NCBI RefSeq assembly: GCF_000003815.2
Contig: NC_049992.1
Span: forward strand, 9,713,538-9,777,537
Source of the DNA: Branchiostoma floridae
Lineage: Eukaryota; Chordata; Leptocardii; Amphioxiformes; Branchiostomatidae
Length of the DNA: 64,000 nucleotides
Direction: 5' to 3'
In this document: one piece after another, positions 32,001-42,801 of the stretch
Position numbering within the stretch: position 1 is the stretch's first letter
Layout of the letters: every line of letters begins with the position of its first letter
Position numbers and translations under genes: made by a program
The notes under the pieces: generated by a model
Databases searched by the model: none
What the model saw: the letters and a program-made list of their open reading frames with translations, nothing else
Told to the model about the DNA's origin: nothing

Positions 32001-35000
32001 TATGCAGTGCTCCAGGGCAGGGACATCGTAACATAGGTCCATTAACTAGATCGTTGTTATTAAAATGAAAACTATTTGAAATCTGGTATCTCGAAAGAGC
32101 ATTGCGTTTCTTTGATAGGGACCTTGATAATACTTACTCTTTACATGGATAGTGAAGACACACTCAGCAAAATTGCGGTGCTCGTCGCCGGCGGTGTACT
32201 TGACGTAGTAGAACCCCCAAGTGAAGGGCCTTGAAAGCATTAAAAGCAATTAAAAGTTACGATACATACATACATTTTTATGTTTCTCATATATAGAAGT
32301 ATAGTCTGTACCTTTCCGTGTCAGCTATGGCCTATTACATAGAAACTAGATATCATGGAAAGGGATGTGATGATTGCTGGCCTTAACAACATTTTTTCAC
32401 GATTTCTTTCCAACTGATATCAGTACATGAAAGCATGATTGAGTTCAAAGGAATACTCACCTGTTTGGTTCCACGATGTGTGTAAGGCTCTTTATACCAA
32501 CGTTGTCTATAAACACGGGGTCATCCCAACTGACGACAGGGGCTCTCTCAGCAGTTTCAATCACTTGAGACTTGGGGCAGAACTGTACAGTTGGCGGCTC
32601 CGTGTCTGTCAGTGACAAAGAATGTATTTCCAAGACATACACCCAACACGAACACACTTTTAGTTGAACTGAATCAAAAATGAATTATAAAGGCCCGAAA
32701 TGTAAGCTAACTTTTTTCTACTATGAACGATGATTTAAGCTTGAGGCAAATTTTCAATTTTACTCAGGCAAATCATGAAAACATTGTTCGACAGTTTGTA
32801 TAAGAAAGCCACAAATCAAAAATCAGTGATGCACCACTATCTATTACCATCATTTTCAAGTGTATAAGGTGTCAATGTCACAATATGAAGGCGTTTCATT
32901 GCTATTTTGATTTGGTGCTGAATAAGTATATCTCTTTAAGCATATGTACTTAGAATATTGTTATTGATAAGTATCCTGTCTTTGTCCAATTCCATTTGTA
33001 TTGTCTCTTACAGTTTTTGCCAGCAGGGCTAGCCCTTCGTAGTAGCCACAGGCTAGTTGGGCAGCCCTGGCTGTGCGTGCTGAACAGCCAAACCAATAAA
33101 TAAACAAGCATATTATGTAATTTGATACTTACCAAGAACGCGGACCCTCAAGGTGCATGAAGCTGTTTCGTCGTTGTGCCCGTGGGCGGTGTAGACCACC
33201 TTGGTCTGCCCAATGGTGAAGTTGTTTTCACCCAGGACATAGTCCCCATCAATGGTGGTCTCGTAGTTGGACTGTGGTGACGTCAGGTTAACAACCACGT
33301 GACTCTTGCCTGGTCCTAGTTGAACGTTGACGTCATCAGGACAGATGACATATGGTTCTGGAAAGTCTGAAAACAAGACAGGGGTGGTCTATGAAATAAT
33401 GAATTCGTTAATATTTAATGATATGTATGACTATGACTTGTCCTGTGTCGTTGTGCATATTAAAAGACGCATGTGACATAGACTCGCAAAACATCGTTCA
33501 GATATACTTTAGTATAGTCAGTGACACATTTTTACCCATGGCTATACGAGTACTAGCTGTTGCATGAAAAAAAACAAAGACCAAGTTTAAAACCATTCTA
33601 GGGAGGCAATTTGAGTTTCACTTCTTGTCTTCAGGCAATGCAGTACTGGAATGGTAATGCCCGTTTTACTTTCAATTGATACTGTACTGTACTGATACAT
33701 TACTGTACAAATTGTTATGATTACTACAAATATGTATTGAAAAAGAGAGTGAATCCACCAATTAGATATTCTATTATAGATATTACCTTCAACACAAGTC
33801 CAGTCCTTGGGGCTCCAGTCTATGATGACGTCACCAGCTGAGCCGACATTAGTACATGTGGTGACTGCCTCCCCCTTCAGCCGGTAGTTGGTTCCACAGG
33901 ACACGGTGCACCGCTTCCCAAACCTCGCCTGTTCCCGGCAGCTCATAGGGTAGACCTGGGCATGGTCTGGCATCGTCAGCAGTGGACACTCCATTGCTAC
34001 AGAGAGAATATATTCTCAGACGTAAGTACAAAGATATGTCAGATAGGGTTAGTATTATTTAACAAAAATATCAACACTTTTTTTTAAAATGGCACATAAA
34101 CGAGTTGCAAACTATTAGGGGCTCCCCTGTCGTCCGACACATGAGGCAGTTACGTGGGCTAAGCAAGCTCACTTGTAGACTATCACCGCAGATAAATTTT
34201 TTTGTTAATCTATCTTAGACAAGACGAATAGTCTATCGATTTTGACAGCTGCATTGGTTACGTACAAGAAGCAATCTAATTTTTTGTGTGCTTTTTTTTT
34301 AACCTGCTACACGAAGGGCAATGCGCCATAAGGCAATGTTACTGATGACTGATAGTAGTTAGAAAGTAACCTTAAGTTAATCAATTCCATCTTCTCCTTC
34401 ATGACGTTCATTACAAATTACATTGTGGTTACTGTATTCATACGTGACTGATGAAGCTCTGAACCTCTTCAACAAAATTCCACTGTACTTACGTGAGCAT
34501 TCTATCCGTTTCTCCGACCATGACCCGGTTGTGCCACACTCCCTCACGATGTCCCCCTCCACGACTCGGCGAGCGGTGGGTTCCACTGGTTCGTACCCGT
34601 CCTCGCAGGTGTACCGGCACTTCGTCCCCTTCACCACGTCTCTGGTGGTACAGTCCGTGTCACTGCCCACAGCGGCCACCCTTCCGTGGGTGGGGTGGTA
34701 TAACCCTGTACAGTTGATTGCTGAAAGAAACAATGCGAAAACAGAGCTAGTATAGTGTCAAACAACCATGCATTTTAGAATGAATGTGGAGACAGAGCTA
34801 GTGTAACAACGTGCAATCTTAACTTGCAATCTCAACCTTTTTTTGTTTTGTCATCCCATTCATTTTCTTTTCAATCTTGTCTAGTCCTATCTGCTAGTTT
34901 GGGTGTGAGTGACTATATGAGCAAGGAGGTTGAAACGATATGAGCGATATTACTTATAAGTAGGTGAGAAAATGAATGAACGATTGGCTTTCTCTCTGTC

Positions 35001-38000
35001 CATGGGTGACTGTGAGTGATCAGTGTGTGAGTGACTGCGTGCGCGCGTCAGTGAATGAGTTATAAACTGTGTGTATGTGAGAAAGTGATCAGCCCATGTG
35101 TACAAGTCGTAAGCGTTGCAATGTAGTGTCCTCCCTGTCTGCTTGATAGCAACTACAATGAACAACAATAACGATATATGCATGTAAAATAGTGAATAGC
35201 TCATTGAAGAGCTACAAGTACACCTACGTCTGCAAGACTTCCCGTCCATCAGGTCAATCCGGTAGCCTTCAGGACAGGTACAATAGAACGAACTCTCCAC
35301 ATTGACGCAGCTGTGTTCACACTCGTTTGTGCTGTCGTCGGCACACTCGTCGATATCTGAACACAGGCAAAGAAGACGAGAGGGACACAATTCGTGAGGC
35401 ATGAGGAAAAATAACGGAATCTTAGCGGAAGCGTATTCTTCTGCTGGTAGAGCGTCATTTCCGGTACAGAGGCTAACTGCAGGAATGAGATAAAGGACCT
35501 TTATTCTGACCTTTTGATGACACAAGTGATATACGACACGTCACAGCTTATTTCTGGGTAAATCCGACTCGAAGAAGCGAAAGCAGTTGTGACATTGCCA
35601 AAAACATGTTGACTTGGGTCTTGGCACAACAACATTAGCAAGAATGGTTAGGTATGAAATATGTGATTACCTGTACAATGGTATCCATCCTCCTCCAGCT
35701 GGTAGCCATTCAGACAGGAACATTCGGACCCTCCCTCGAAGTTTGTGCAGGTGTGTTCGCACCCGCCATTGGCAAGGTCGCATTCGTTGACATCTGTGGG
35801 AAAGGCAGGGGCACTTGCATGGTTATAGCAAAACGCAAAACGGGAAAGAAAATATTTCAGTTGGGTTGCTTGACAATTTAGCTTCACTTAAATAAAATAA
35901 AAAACTTTGGTCAAATGCAAACGTGGTCAATTGTGACCGCCTCTTTGGTTGTCGTACACATCCGAAATCGTACTTTTGTTCTATCAGTTACCATTATAAG
36001 ACTTTCTTTATTACCAAAATTGACTTCTAGATTCTGATGTCCTTGATGCATCTAGATAAGAGGCCAGTCACACTCCTCGTAGAGGATTTTCTGTGGACCG
36101 TCAGGAATGTTCCGTACAAAATTCAGACCTTGCGGAAAAGGCAGCATTACACGTTGATCTTTGTTGGCAGCTTGTGACGGTCTGCTTGGAAATTCTAAGA
36201 CATCAATGTCTTACAATGGCCAACGACGAGTGCGACCGAGGTGTGAGTGGTTAGATGGAAACGGAAAGGTACAGTACTTACCCACGCATCTAGGTGGCGT
36301 TACATGCCCCCCTTCTCTCGCCTGCCACCTGCCATCGTCTCCGCAGACGAGCTGTTCGGTCCCGGTGTTCTGGTATCCTTGGTCACAGATGTAGGTAAGA
36401 CGGGACTCGTACCTGTTGCCGTTGGTCATCTCAAACCTCCCGTGAGTAGGCTCAAACACATCTCCCCGCGGACATGTGATCTCTGGAGAGTAACACGGTA
36501 TGTATAAACGCTTATATAATCGGTTGCCAACGTTTAGTAGACACGAGAATTTTAATCAGACGCGTTATTCTGTCGTGACAGCAGCAATTATCGTTTACGG
36601 TTTTTTTAAAGGGGGGGGCATTTTTGGGACAAGTCATCGTATTCACAGGATCTCTAGGGTTAGGCGCCCTGGGATAGAAGGTGCAGGTGTAGAAAACGAA
36701 CCAATATCTGCTTGAATTGAATGTTGACTGAAAGTGTACAGTAGTCATTAAGTTTCTATTCAAAGAATTAACAGAAATTGCGTTAGGTTACAAGCAGAAT
36801 TTAAGATACTAATGGAAGTATTAAGCACTGGAAATCTAACATGTTTTGATATGCGATAGAAATTAGGTAATACTACAAAGAAAGATGTTTTCATAGGACA
36901 TGTAATTCTAAATGTACTTACCCCTACATTTTTTCCTGTTTGCTGCTAGATTGTAGCCTCTCCTACAATAGCAGTTGTAGCTCCCTCGGTCATTCTGACA
37001 GTAGTGCTCACATCCTCCGTTACTGGATCCGCATTCGTTCACATCTTGGTAACACAGAAAAGATGTATGAACAATATATGTAAATTATATGAAACATGTA
37101 ACAATCCTGTATAAAATGTACTATTACATATGCTCGTTGGCACTTGTCGTCTTAATAGTTGGCCTGACAGCAGTCTCATCAGTCCTTGCCTGGCAGTGTT
37201 TCCGTCTCTCCTTCCGACCGCATCGCTAAATGCACTCAACTACAAAGCAATTGACATGTTAATTTAATTTGAATTCTTGCACGATACTACAAAACACAGT
37301 CTGAGTAAAGTTGAACTAGATATCAGTACTTTCCAACACTAAATTGAATTTTCGACAGTGCAACTCCAACCCCCATTCTACTGAATGAGAAATCTTTGCA
37401 ATCAAAAATTGGGGTAAGACTAATTTGATCGAATTTATGCTGAAAATTACAGTTTTCTTCATGATAATTTCTGTAAACACAGATAATCTTTTTAAGCTGA
37501 AATAAAACACGGTGCATGCAATGCAATCGAAAATACATCCGATAACTTTTCATATACAACTCTTGCAGAAGGACATTGTCATTGGGTACTACCGGGAATA
37601 TGTACATACCGACGCAACTATGGCCGTCTTTGTCCACCTCGTATCCCTCATTGCATGAACACTTGTAGCTGCCTGCGGTATTTTCACAATCGTATTCACA
37701 GGGTCCTTTGTTCCACGTCCAGTCGTCGCATTCGTCAATGTCTGCAACAGGGACAATAGCAAATTGAATGAACAAGAAAAACACTTAACCTCTGCCAATT
37801 GTATAAAACAAAGCACAGGTTCAGTATACAAATTGAAAGGACACAAATCCAATCTTGATATTTCATCACTAGATACTTCGTCTAAAAATAAGCATCAATA
37901 GTAGGACGCCCATGCCTAATGACTTTCAAGTAACATGGTTTTCAGGTCTGAGTTCCAAACTTTCGATTGCCAAGACTGATCATGTGTGAATTTCGCCTTA

Positions 38001-41000
38001 ATTGTACACGTCTTTATCAGAGTAGATAAGTTTTGAGAATTGCTGTACAAGTAATTTTGCGTCGGATGACATTGAGTATTGTTGAGCAATAAAGAAGTAC
38101 CTCTATGGCTGCTAGCGCCACCGTTCTGTGCGTCCAGGCGCTAAGGCATTTAGCAATAAAGAATTTCACTAAATACCTGTACAGGTCTTCTTGTTTCTGT
38201 CCAAGGTGAACCCAGCGCGGCATTCGCAACGGTAGCCTCCTTTGGTGTTTTTACAGGTGTGGTCACAGTCATGTATTCCCCTGCATTCGTTTATATCTGT
38301 TATGAGGATGAACGCAGAAATCAGCTTGTTTCTCATCGGGTTATTAAGAAAAATACACAATTTTCTTTAACTTTTCTGTGGCGTTTTTAGACATCAGCCA
38401 AAGGTATAATTTTGAAACAAATTTGAAGATTTGACATTGATCATTTTAACGACTTTGGCGAAAAAGTACATAGTTAAAAAGCAAAGCAAACAAATAATCA
38501 AGCATTACATTTTTTTCTAACACGTGTTTTCAATGAATACATATAAAGTTTATAATATTAGAATATTTGCCTACCAACACAAGTTGTTCCTTTACTCTCA
38601 TATCCCGTAGCACAGACACAGATAAAGGTTCCGGGCCGATTGTAGCACTTGTTCTTCCCTCCTCCGCATGGATTATTACGGCATTCATCGATATCTGAGT
38701 GAAATGAGAAAACAAAGGTTATCATGGTATTCATTCCGCATGGCATATATAACGTTATTCAAATCCCCCCACATATAACTCAGAGTGTGCTTTATCTGGC
38801 TAAACATGCATCGATTCCTGGATAGGTTTTATATTTCTTTGTATATTATATACCAATGCAAATAACAAACAGTAATAACTTTATGCATACACAGCCAAAC
38901 TTGAACTAGTGACACCCTGTGACCACCTGGCCATTGTAATCACTTTTTTTATGTTGCCTGGTATGACCAGCTTCCTTGAGCTCTGTCAAGTGACCATCAC
39001 CATTATAGTGACCTCTTTGCTTAAATCCCTTGAATGATCACTGTACTCAAGTTTAGCTATACTTTGATGAAAACAATAAAAATGAAGGCATAGCTTGCGA
39101 AAAGGTCCATAACGGTCTTCATCTTCTACTTACTTGTTTTGATATAAACGACATTCATGATGAAAATGAGGATTTCTGAAATGTACCTTACCCATCCCTT
39201 GATCAGGAAGACTTGATATTTACCTGCGTTGCATGTTCGACCAGTCCATCCGCTGGGACAGCTGCAGGAGAATGTCTCTGGATTGACGCGGTCCGGACTA
39301 CATATGCCTCTTTTACATGGATTCGGCTGGCATGGATCCACGACCTCTGTGGTGCAGAGACAAAGTGAACAAGACTGGCAACGTTATTGCCATGGCGACG
39401 ATTGATGGAACATAAGACAACTCAACCAAGGAATCGACTGGAAGTTCCTGTCATGAAGATTTTCCTGCTGGTTCTGCATTCTAGTTATAACGATTCTCAA
39501 CTGGTAATGTAGGATTTTATATGGCTTCACCGTGTTGTTGGAAATCAATCGGAACACAATTTGATTTTCATCTTATATGAAATGTATTCATAAAACAACC
39601 CCGACATCAGGTACTCGTAGCTAAGAATTACGTACTGCTTACCGATTTCGCACGTTTCGCCCTTCCATCCTTCGGGGCATGTGCAGGCGAAGTCTTCGCC
39701 ATTCTCTTCGCATATTCCATCATTCTGACATGGATTCACGACGCACGGCTTTCCTATGGCATAAAGTAGCACAAATGTCAACATCATTTAACATAGACAC
39801 TCCCCTTGCAGGTAGGACTTGCTAGTTCTGGGTGTCAAGGTTCTTTGTACACACAATAGCTAGCAATAAATTGAGGTAATCCTTATGATACATTGCTAAT
39901 GGTAATAATAACTACTTAATACGCTAGTCACTGCTAGGTGGCGCTGCAGAGAGAGAAACATGTGGTCCAAACATGTACATGATCATGATTTAGCTGGTAT
40001 CCCCCCTCATCATAGTCTGGGTGCCATCCTATTTCTAACGGGGCTCCTTAGAGTATTCTATACTCGCTACCCTAAAAATACTATTTATTTTTTTAGGGTA
40101 GCGAGTGCAAGGACCCCCGGTAGAAATCGGATAGTACTCAGGCTACCTTATCACGGTTCATGACTGCAGTAGACTCCATACGCTCTAATTGACAAATGGC
40201 ACCTTGGTTTGTCGTACGTATTGTACCACTATTCACAAAGGAAATGCAAAATGAATTATTTGTTGCATACAAGAGCCTCCCAACTCACTTTTCTCGCAGT
40301 TGTCTCCATGCCAGTCCTCTGGACAAAAGCACCGATAGCCCGCGTCGTTACTGAAGCACTCCCCACCATGTTGACATGGGTTAGAGTCGCACGGGTCGGT
40401 CTGGGCGGTAGTGGTGGTGACTTCAGGTGCAAGCGTAGCCACTCTACTCTCCCCATCATCCAATACGCCTGCAGAATGAAAAGGTGCATTTTCTGGATAC
40501 ACTTAAGATATCTTTTATCTATTCACTTTCAGTAAGTTTTATGAGTTCCTAACGCTTGCTATCCGATAGTTAAATCTAAAGAAGTTTAAATATTTGTCAC
40601 GCCTTACAATGTGTTGGGTTGTGTCAATCTCCGTTTACATAGCCCTTGGGCCACACAGGATATAGCGTGTACAATAGGGGCTAATCCACTGTGAGTGGTA
40701 TATTTTTTCCTGAGCGCCAAAGAGAGAAACCAATAGGTAACCATTTTTCAGTTTTCATGTGACCTGGCCGGGTTCTGAATCCTCAAAACACAAGGCGNNN
40801 NNNNNNNNNNNNNNNNNNNNNNNNNNNNNNNNNNNNNNNNNNNNNNNNNNNNNNNNNNNNNNNNNNNNNNNNNNNNNNNNNNNNNNNNNNNNNNNNNTCA
40901 AATAGTGCATTAAGAAATTTCTCTATACCTGGTCCCCTTGTAGTAGGATTGTTTGCGTCGTTCCTTGCTGCGGTGGTAGATTCTATCGGATGGAGAGAAA

Positions 41001-41623
41001 GAGGTTTTGTTTGCACCTGTGCCATGGCTTTGTGCATTGCTGTTCAATGAACGGAATATTCAAAACATGTGTAATTTCTATGTAGAAAATTCTGTATGTA
41101 TAACATGGAGGTCGTGTTTTTAAGCCTAGTATTAAAGACGTTTCCGGTGCCACTGGTTTTGCCGTACTATTGCCAAAGCATCAAAACATTGGTATGGATC
41201 ATTTCAATGTTGTATCTAGCACAACTTTGCAAATACATCGGGACAAAATAATCGTAGGTATAGCCGGACTGGCATGAGCACTGCTAGTTCAAATACGATT
41301 CGATTTATGTATTCGTCAGATCATAGTGTAAAACACGACAACCATTTTCACGGCACAATATTCGTGCACATGTTGACCATTTTCACGGCGTAATATTCGT
41401 GCACATTCACGAATATTACGCCGTGAAAATGGTTGTCGTATTTTACACTATGATCTGTTTGTATTATACATAACCAATTTAGCTAAGACAACGTTGTTTC
41501 AAACTCACAACAGCTAACTACTGTAATTGTAAAAGATGTTGAAGACTTACCTTGTCCTTCCACAACAACACTGTCGTATACTGCCAAAAACAAGATGGCC
41601 CAGATGATGGTCTTGGGCGCCAT
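28165..41623 (-). CDS. Gene A: secreted EGF/CCP/HYR/GCC2-GCC3/Ig mosaic protein (23 exons, apparently complete)
   Basis: Exons, read on minus: 41623-41551, 40982-40929, 40468-40289, 39753-39643, 39346-39224, 38694-38575, 38296-38177, 37741-37610, 37044-36922, 36482-36282, 35793-35671, 35356-35228, 34720-34493, 33996-33787, 33366-33133, 32605-32461, 32229-32138, 31820-31632, 31191-31105, 30581-30414, 29993-29829, 28974-28843, 28361-28165. Every junction is phase-compatible and the total is exactly 1112 codons including the stop. The start has a signal peptide. Order is EGF x3, cbEGF x4, CCP, cbEGF x2, CCP x2, HYR x2, CCP, linker, GCC2/GCC3 x2, Ig. The middle resembles SVEP1 without its vWA domain. 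A phase-1 GT at 28173-28172 could extend the last exon into gene B. Role inferred: extracellular matrix or humoral protein. Confidence 0.8.
29024..29057. repeat. (TTGA)n microsatellite
   Basis: Eight perfect TGAT units. It lies in the intron just after Ig exon 28974-28843 on the minus strand. Confidence 0.9.
29592..29755. mobile_element. 165-bp foldback element (MITE) in a gene A intron
   Basis: The left arm TCCTCTGGTCCTTCTCAATT and GAAATGACCCAAAGCCT is mirrored at the right, reverse TCCTCTGATCCTTCTCAAGT and GAAATGACCCAGAGCCT. The arms are about 40 bp with four or five mismatches. Confidence 0.82.
29829..30581 (-). CDS. Two GCC2/GCC3 (ephrin-receptor-like, Cys-rich) modules of gene A
   Basis: The exon at 30581-30414 encodes SCPSGTSWAVTTGGPKCVDC, PVGSYQNLTGQVSCNNCPNG and ends TTEAGVKREENCYG. 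The exon at 29993-29829 encodes MCPPGTSSDTGLGPECMPC, RQGFYQPLAGQTSCLWCPKN and TVSEEDC. Both are 1-1 exons with the C-P-x-G-x-Y-x(5-6)-G-x(2)-C-x(2)-C signature. The donor of the first, GTGATT, is weak but is the one that keeps phase. In gene D three such modules occupy the same place. Confidence 0.84.
31105..31191 (-). CDS. Short Cys-containing linker exon of gene A
   Basis: This 87-nt phase 1-1 exon encodes EVSEQVAAVLGKMCRPGSV and KQRRGKTVCG. It precedes the GCC2/GCC3 modules exactly as the last linker exon of gene D (57543-57714, ending [14 protein letters not shown]) precedes its own. It appears to be a reduced version of the longer gene D linker. Confidence 0.7.
31632..31820 (-). CDS. CCP/sushi domain after the HYR pair in gene A
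   Basis: This 189-nt phase 1-1 exon encodes ECKELVPPANGDLSCDSWFL, FCQLSCDPGFAPFEED and CDQAGEWKPTPRVPDC. It is homologous to gene D exon 54404-54604 ([17 protein letters not shown]). This position, after HYR domains, is as in SVEP1. Confidence 0.83.
32138..33366 (-). CDS. Two HYR domains of gene A
   Basis: The first is one exon, 33366-33133 (234 nt): PYVICPDDVNVQLGPGK, VVVNLTSPQ and DETASCTLRVRVLG. The second is split by a phase-2 intron into 32605-32461 (TVQFCPKSQVIETAERAPVV, VFIDNVG) and 32229-32138 (GFYYVKYTAGDEHRNFAEC, VFTIHVKS). This split differs from gene D, where each HYR is a single exon. Confidence 0.83.
33787..34720 (-). CDS. Two CCP/sushi domains of gene A
   Basis: The exon at 34720-34493 (228 nt) encodes INCTGLYHPTHGRVAAVG, CRYTCEDGYEPVEP and TTGSWSEKRIEC. 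The exon at 33996-33787 (210 nt) encodes MECPLLTMPDHAQVYPMSC, CTVSCGTNYRLKGEAV and WSPKDWTC. Both are phase 1-1 with the CCP cysteine/tryptophan pattern. Confidence 0.85.
35228..35793 (-). CDS. Two calcium-binding EGF domains of gene A
   Basis: The exon at 35793-35671 encodes DVNECDLANGGCEHTCTNF, then CSCLNGYQLEEDGYHC. The exon at 35356-35228 encodes DIDECADDSTNECEHSC and CTCPEGYRIDLMDGKSC. The D-x-D/N-E-C start with an aromatic near Cys4 marks cbEGF. Both are 1-1 exons. Confidence 0.87.
36282..36482 (-). CDS. CCP/sushi domain of gene A (parent or sister of the 15.4-kb copy)
   Basis: This 201-nt phase 1-1 exon encodes [35 protein letters not shown] and [19 protein letters not shown]. It is nearly identical to gene B exon 15556-15356 and interrupts the cbEGF series. 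The match continues through the splice sites. Confidence 0.87.
36922..38694 (-). CDS. Four EGF/cbEGF domain exons of gene A
   Basis: 38694-38575 encodes DIDECRNNPCGGGKNKCY and CVCATGYESKGTTC. 38296-38177 encodes DINECRGIHDCDHTC and CECRAGFTLDRNKKTC. 37741-37610 encodes DIDECDDWTWNKGPCEYDC and CSCNEGYEVDKDGHSC. 37044-36922 encodes DVNECGSSNGGCEHYCQND and CYCRRGYNLAANRKKC. All are phase 1-1, one domain per exon, with the calcium-binding consensus at the start of each. Confidence 0.88.
39224..40468 (-). CDS. Three non-calcium EGF domain exons of gene A
   Basis: 40468-40289 encodes a Thr-rich stretch and the [17 protein letters not shown] to [14 protein letters not shown]. 39753-39643 encodes [20 protein letters not shown] and [15 protein letters not shown]. 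39346-39224 encodes VVDPCQPNPCKRGICSPDR and CSCPSGWTGRTC. The first two have copies in gene B; the third does not. Confidence 0.87.
40615..40797 (-). mobile_element. Degraded SINE copy cut by the assembly gap
   Basis: Plus-strand words CCCTTGGGCCACACA, GGGGCTAATCCACTG and GACCTGGCCGGGTTCTGAAT match the minus-oriented SINE at 56880-57150 in the same order. Its tRNA-like head would lie in or near the run of Ns. Confidence 0.6.
40798..40897. other. Assembly gap (100 N)
   Basis: Exactly 100 Ns in intron 2 of gene A. Round length suggests a gap of unknown size. Apparent ORFs across it are meaningless. A further small exon could be hidden, though the flanking exons already join in phase. Confidence 0.98.
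40929..41623 (-). CDS. Signal-peptide exon and 54-nt mini-exon of gene A
   Basis: 41623-41551 starts with ATG and encodes MAPKTIIWAILFLAVYDSVV then VEGQ, a clear signal peptide, ending phase 1 at a GTAAGT donor. The 54-nt mini-exon 40982-40929 (STTAARNDANNPTTRGP) joins in phase 1-1 to the EGF exon at 40468. It has a good pyrimidine-rich acceptor (TTTCTCTCCATCCGATAG). The first intron contains a foldback element, and the second contains the assembly gap. Confidence 0.78.
41317..41457. mobile_element. 140-bp foldback element (MITE) in intron 1 of gene A
   Basis: The left arm CAGATCATAGTGTAAAACAC, GACAACCATTTTCACGGC and AATATTCGTG is mirrored at the right, reverse CAGATCATAGTGTAAAATAC, GACAACCATTTTCACGGC and GTAATATTCGTG. 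The inner word ACCATTTTCACGGC also occurs a second time in direct orientation near 41379, so one arm is partly duplicated. Confidence 0.87.
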
Positions 41624-42801
41624 GTTCGTTTAAAATGCCCGCACTGGACGTGTGATGCGATTGCCTCTCGTGGAGGGAACGCTACAACAATGCGCTGTCT
41701 GTCAGCACTTTACAAGCCCAGCCTCTTATCGGTTGAATCAACAGCACGATTTGACAGCGGTTTCCAAAACACTTGAGTTCTACTCTGATGATCCCAGGAT
41801 GTTTGTCAGCCACAAAAAATGTGCTAGATGTCAGAAAACAATCAGCAAATGTCCTGGCTAAGCAGAAACGCGACCCGAAGGGCTCACATCCGGTCACATC
41901 GCACGAAACTATTTCTGCTGATATGATAAATGAATACACTCCATGAATTTGCTATGTAAGATGTTTATAAATGAAGTCGTCCATCGACCTCTTGGTCTGA
42001 ACGTTGGACCCATAATCTTATTACGGTCAACAACCGAGGTCAATTAGTAATAAAAACATGTTTTTATTCCACTTGAGACAACCTGTCTATACAAAAGGAC
42101 AATGAGTGTTGTGGGGTAAAATAAAGGACAACGTACGCGCCTAACTCAGGTTTAAGAAATCCCTTGTCAACGATATCTCTATTTCCAAAACATGTTGAAA
42201 AACTAAGCCATGCTTGGCAAATGACCACAAAGTTAGCCACATTGTCAAATGCATTGAGTAAGTCTCTGGACACAAATCATCACAGTTTGCTGAACAGGCG
42301 CGACATTAAAACAACATGACAGAAAGATCTTCAAAACTAACATGAATTTCTTACTAAGCTGTGTGGCGACTACAGCCCCAAATCGGATGATCTCATGTGT
42401 ACACAAGTAACCCCGTATCCCCTCCCCCTGGACTACATCGATGAGTGCCATTGATTGTATTTCTTTCCACGAAGTCTGCCTATCTTTACATGATCAGTTG
42501 ACGCGACGCTAACTCAACAAAATCTCAACATAACAGAACACTTGAATATCATTTGCATATAGTGATTGTCCAACTTCTGAGTACACCAAAGGATGTTTGC
42601 ATTGGACAAACGCCATTTTATGATATCAGGCTCCCAAAAAAACCAAGGCAAACACTGATATCCCTGTGGTGATCTAGAAACCACATGTGAGGTTTTTTGA
42701 TTGTCAGCAAAGGCCCTTGGTTAGGGAGTAGGTGTTGCTTGTATGTAAGAGGCGTACCGTTTGTTGCTTGGTCCAACAGTGGTGTTTGTGCGCCTTCCAA
42801 C
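41624..42801. promoter_or_regulatory. Head-to-head intergenic region between genes A and D
   Basis: Gene A starts at 41623 on minus and gene D at 42802 on plus, leaving 1.18 kb that must hold both promoters. I see no convincing TATA box at a sensible distance from either ATG. Untranslated first exons cannot be excluded. Shared regulation is inference from arrangement only. Confidence 0.45.

Noticed and set aside
40783-41037. ORF running through the N gap
   Set aside because: The frame is an artefact of 100 Ns. Only the 54-nt mini-exon 40929-40982 is supported.
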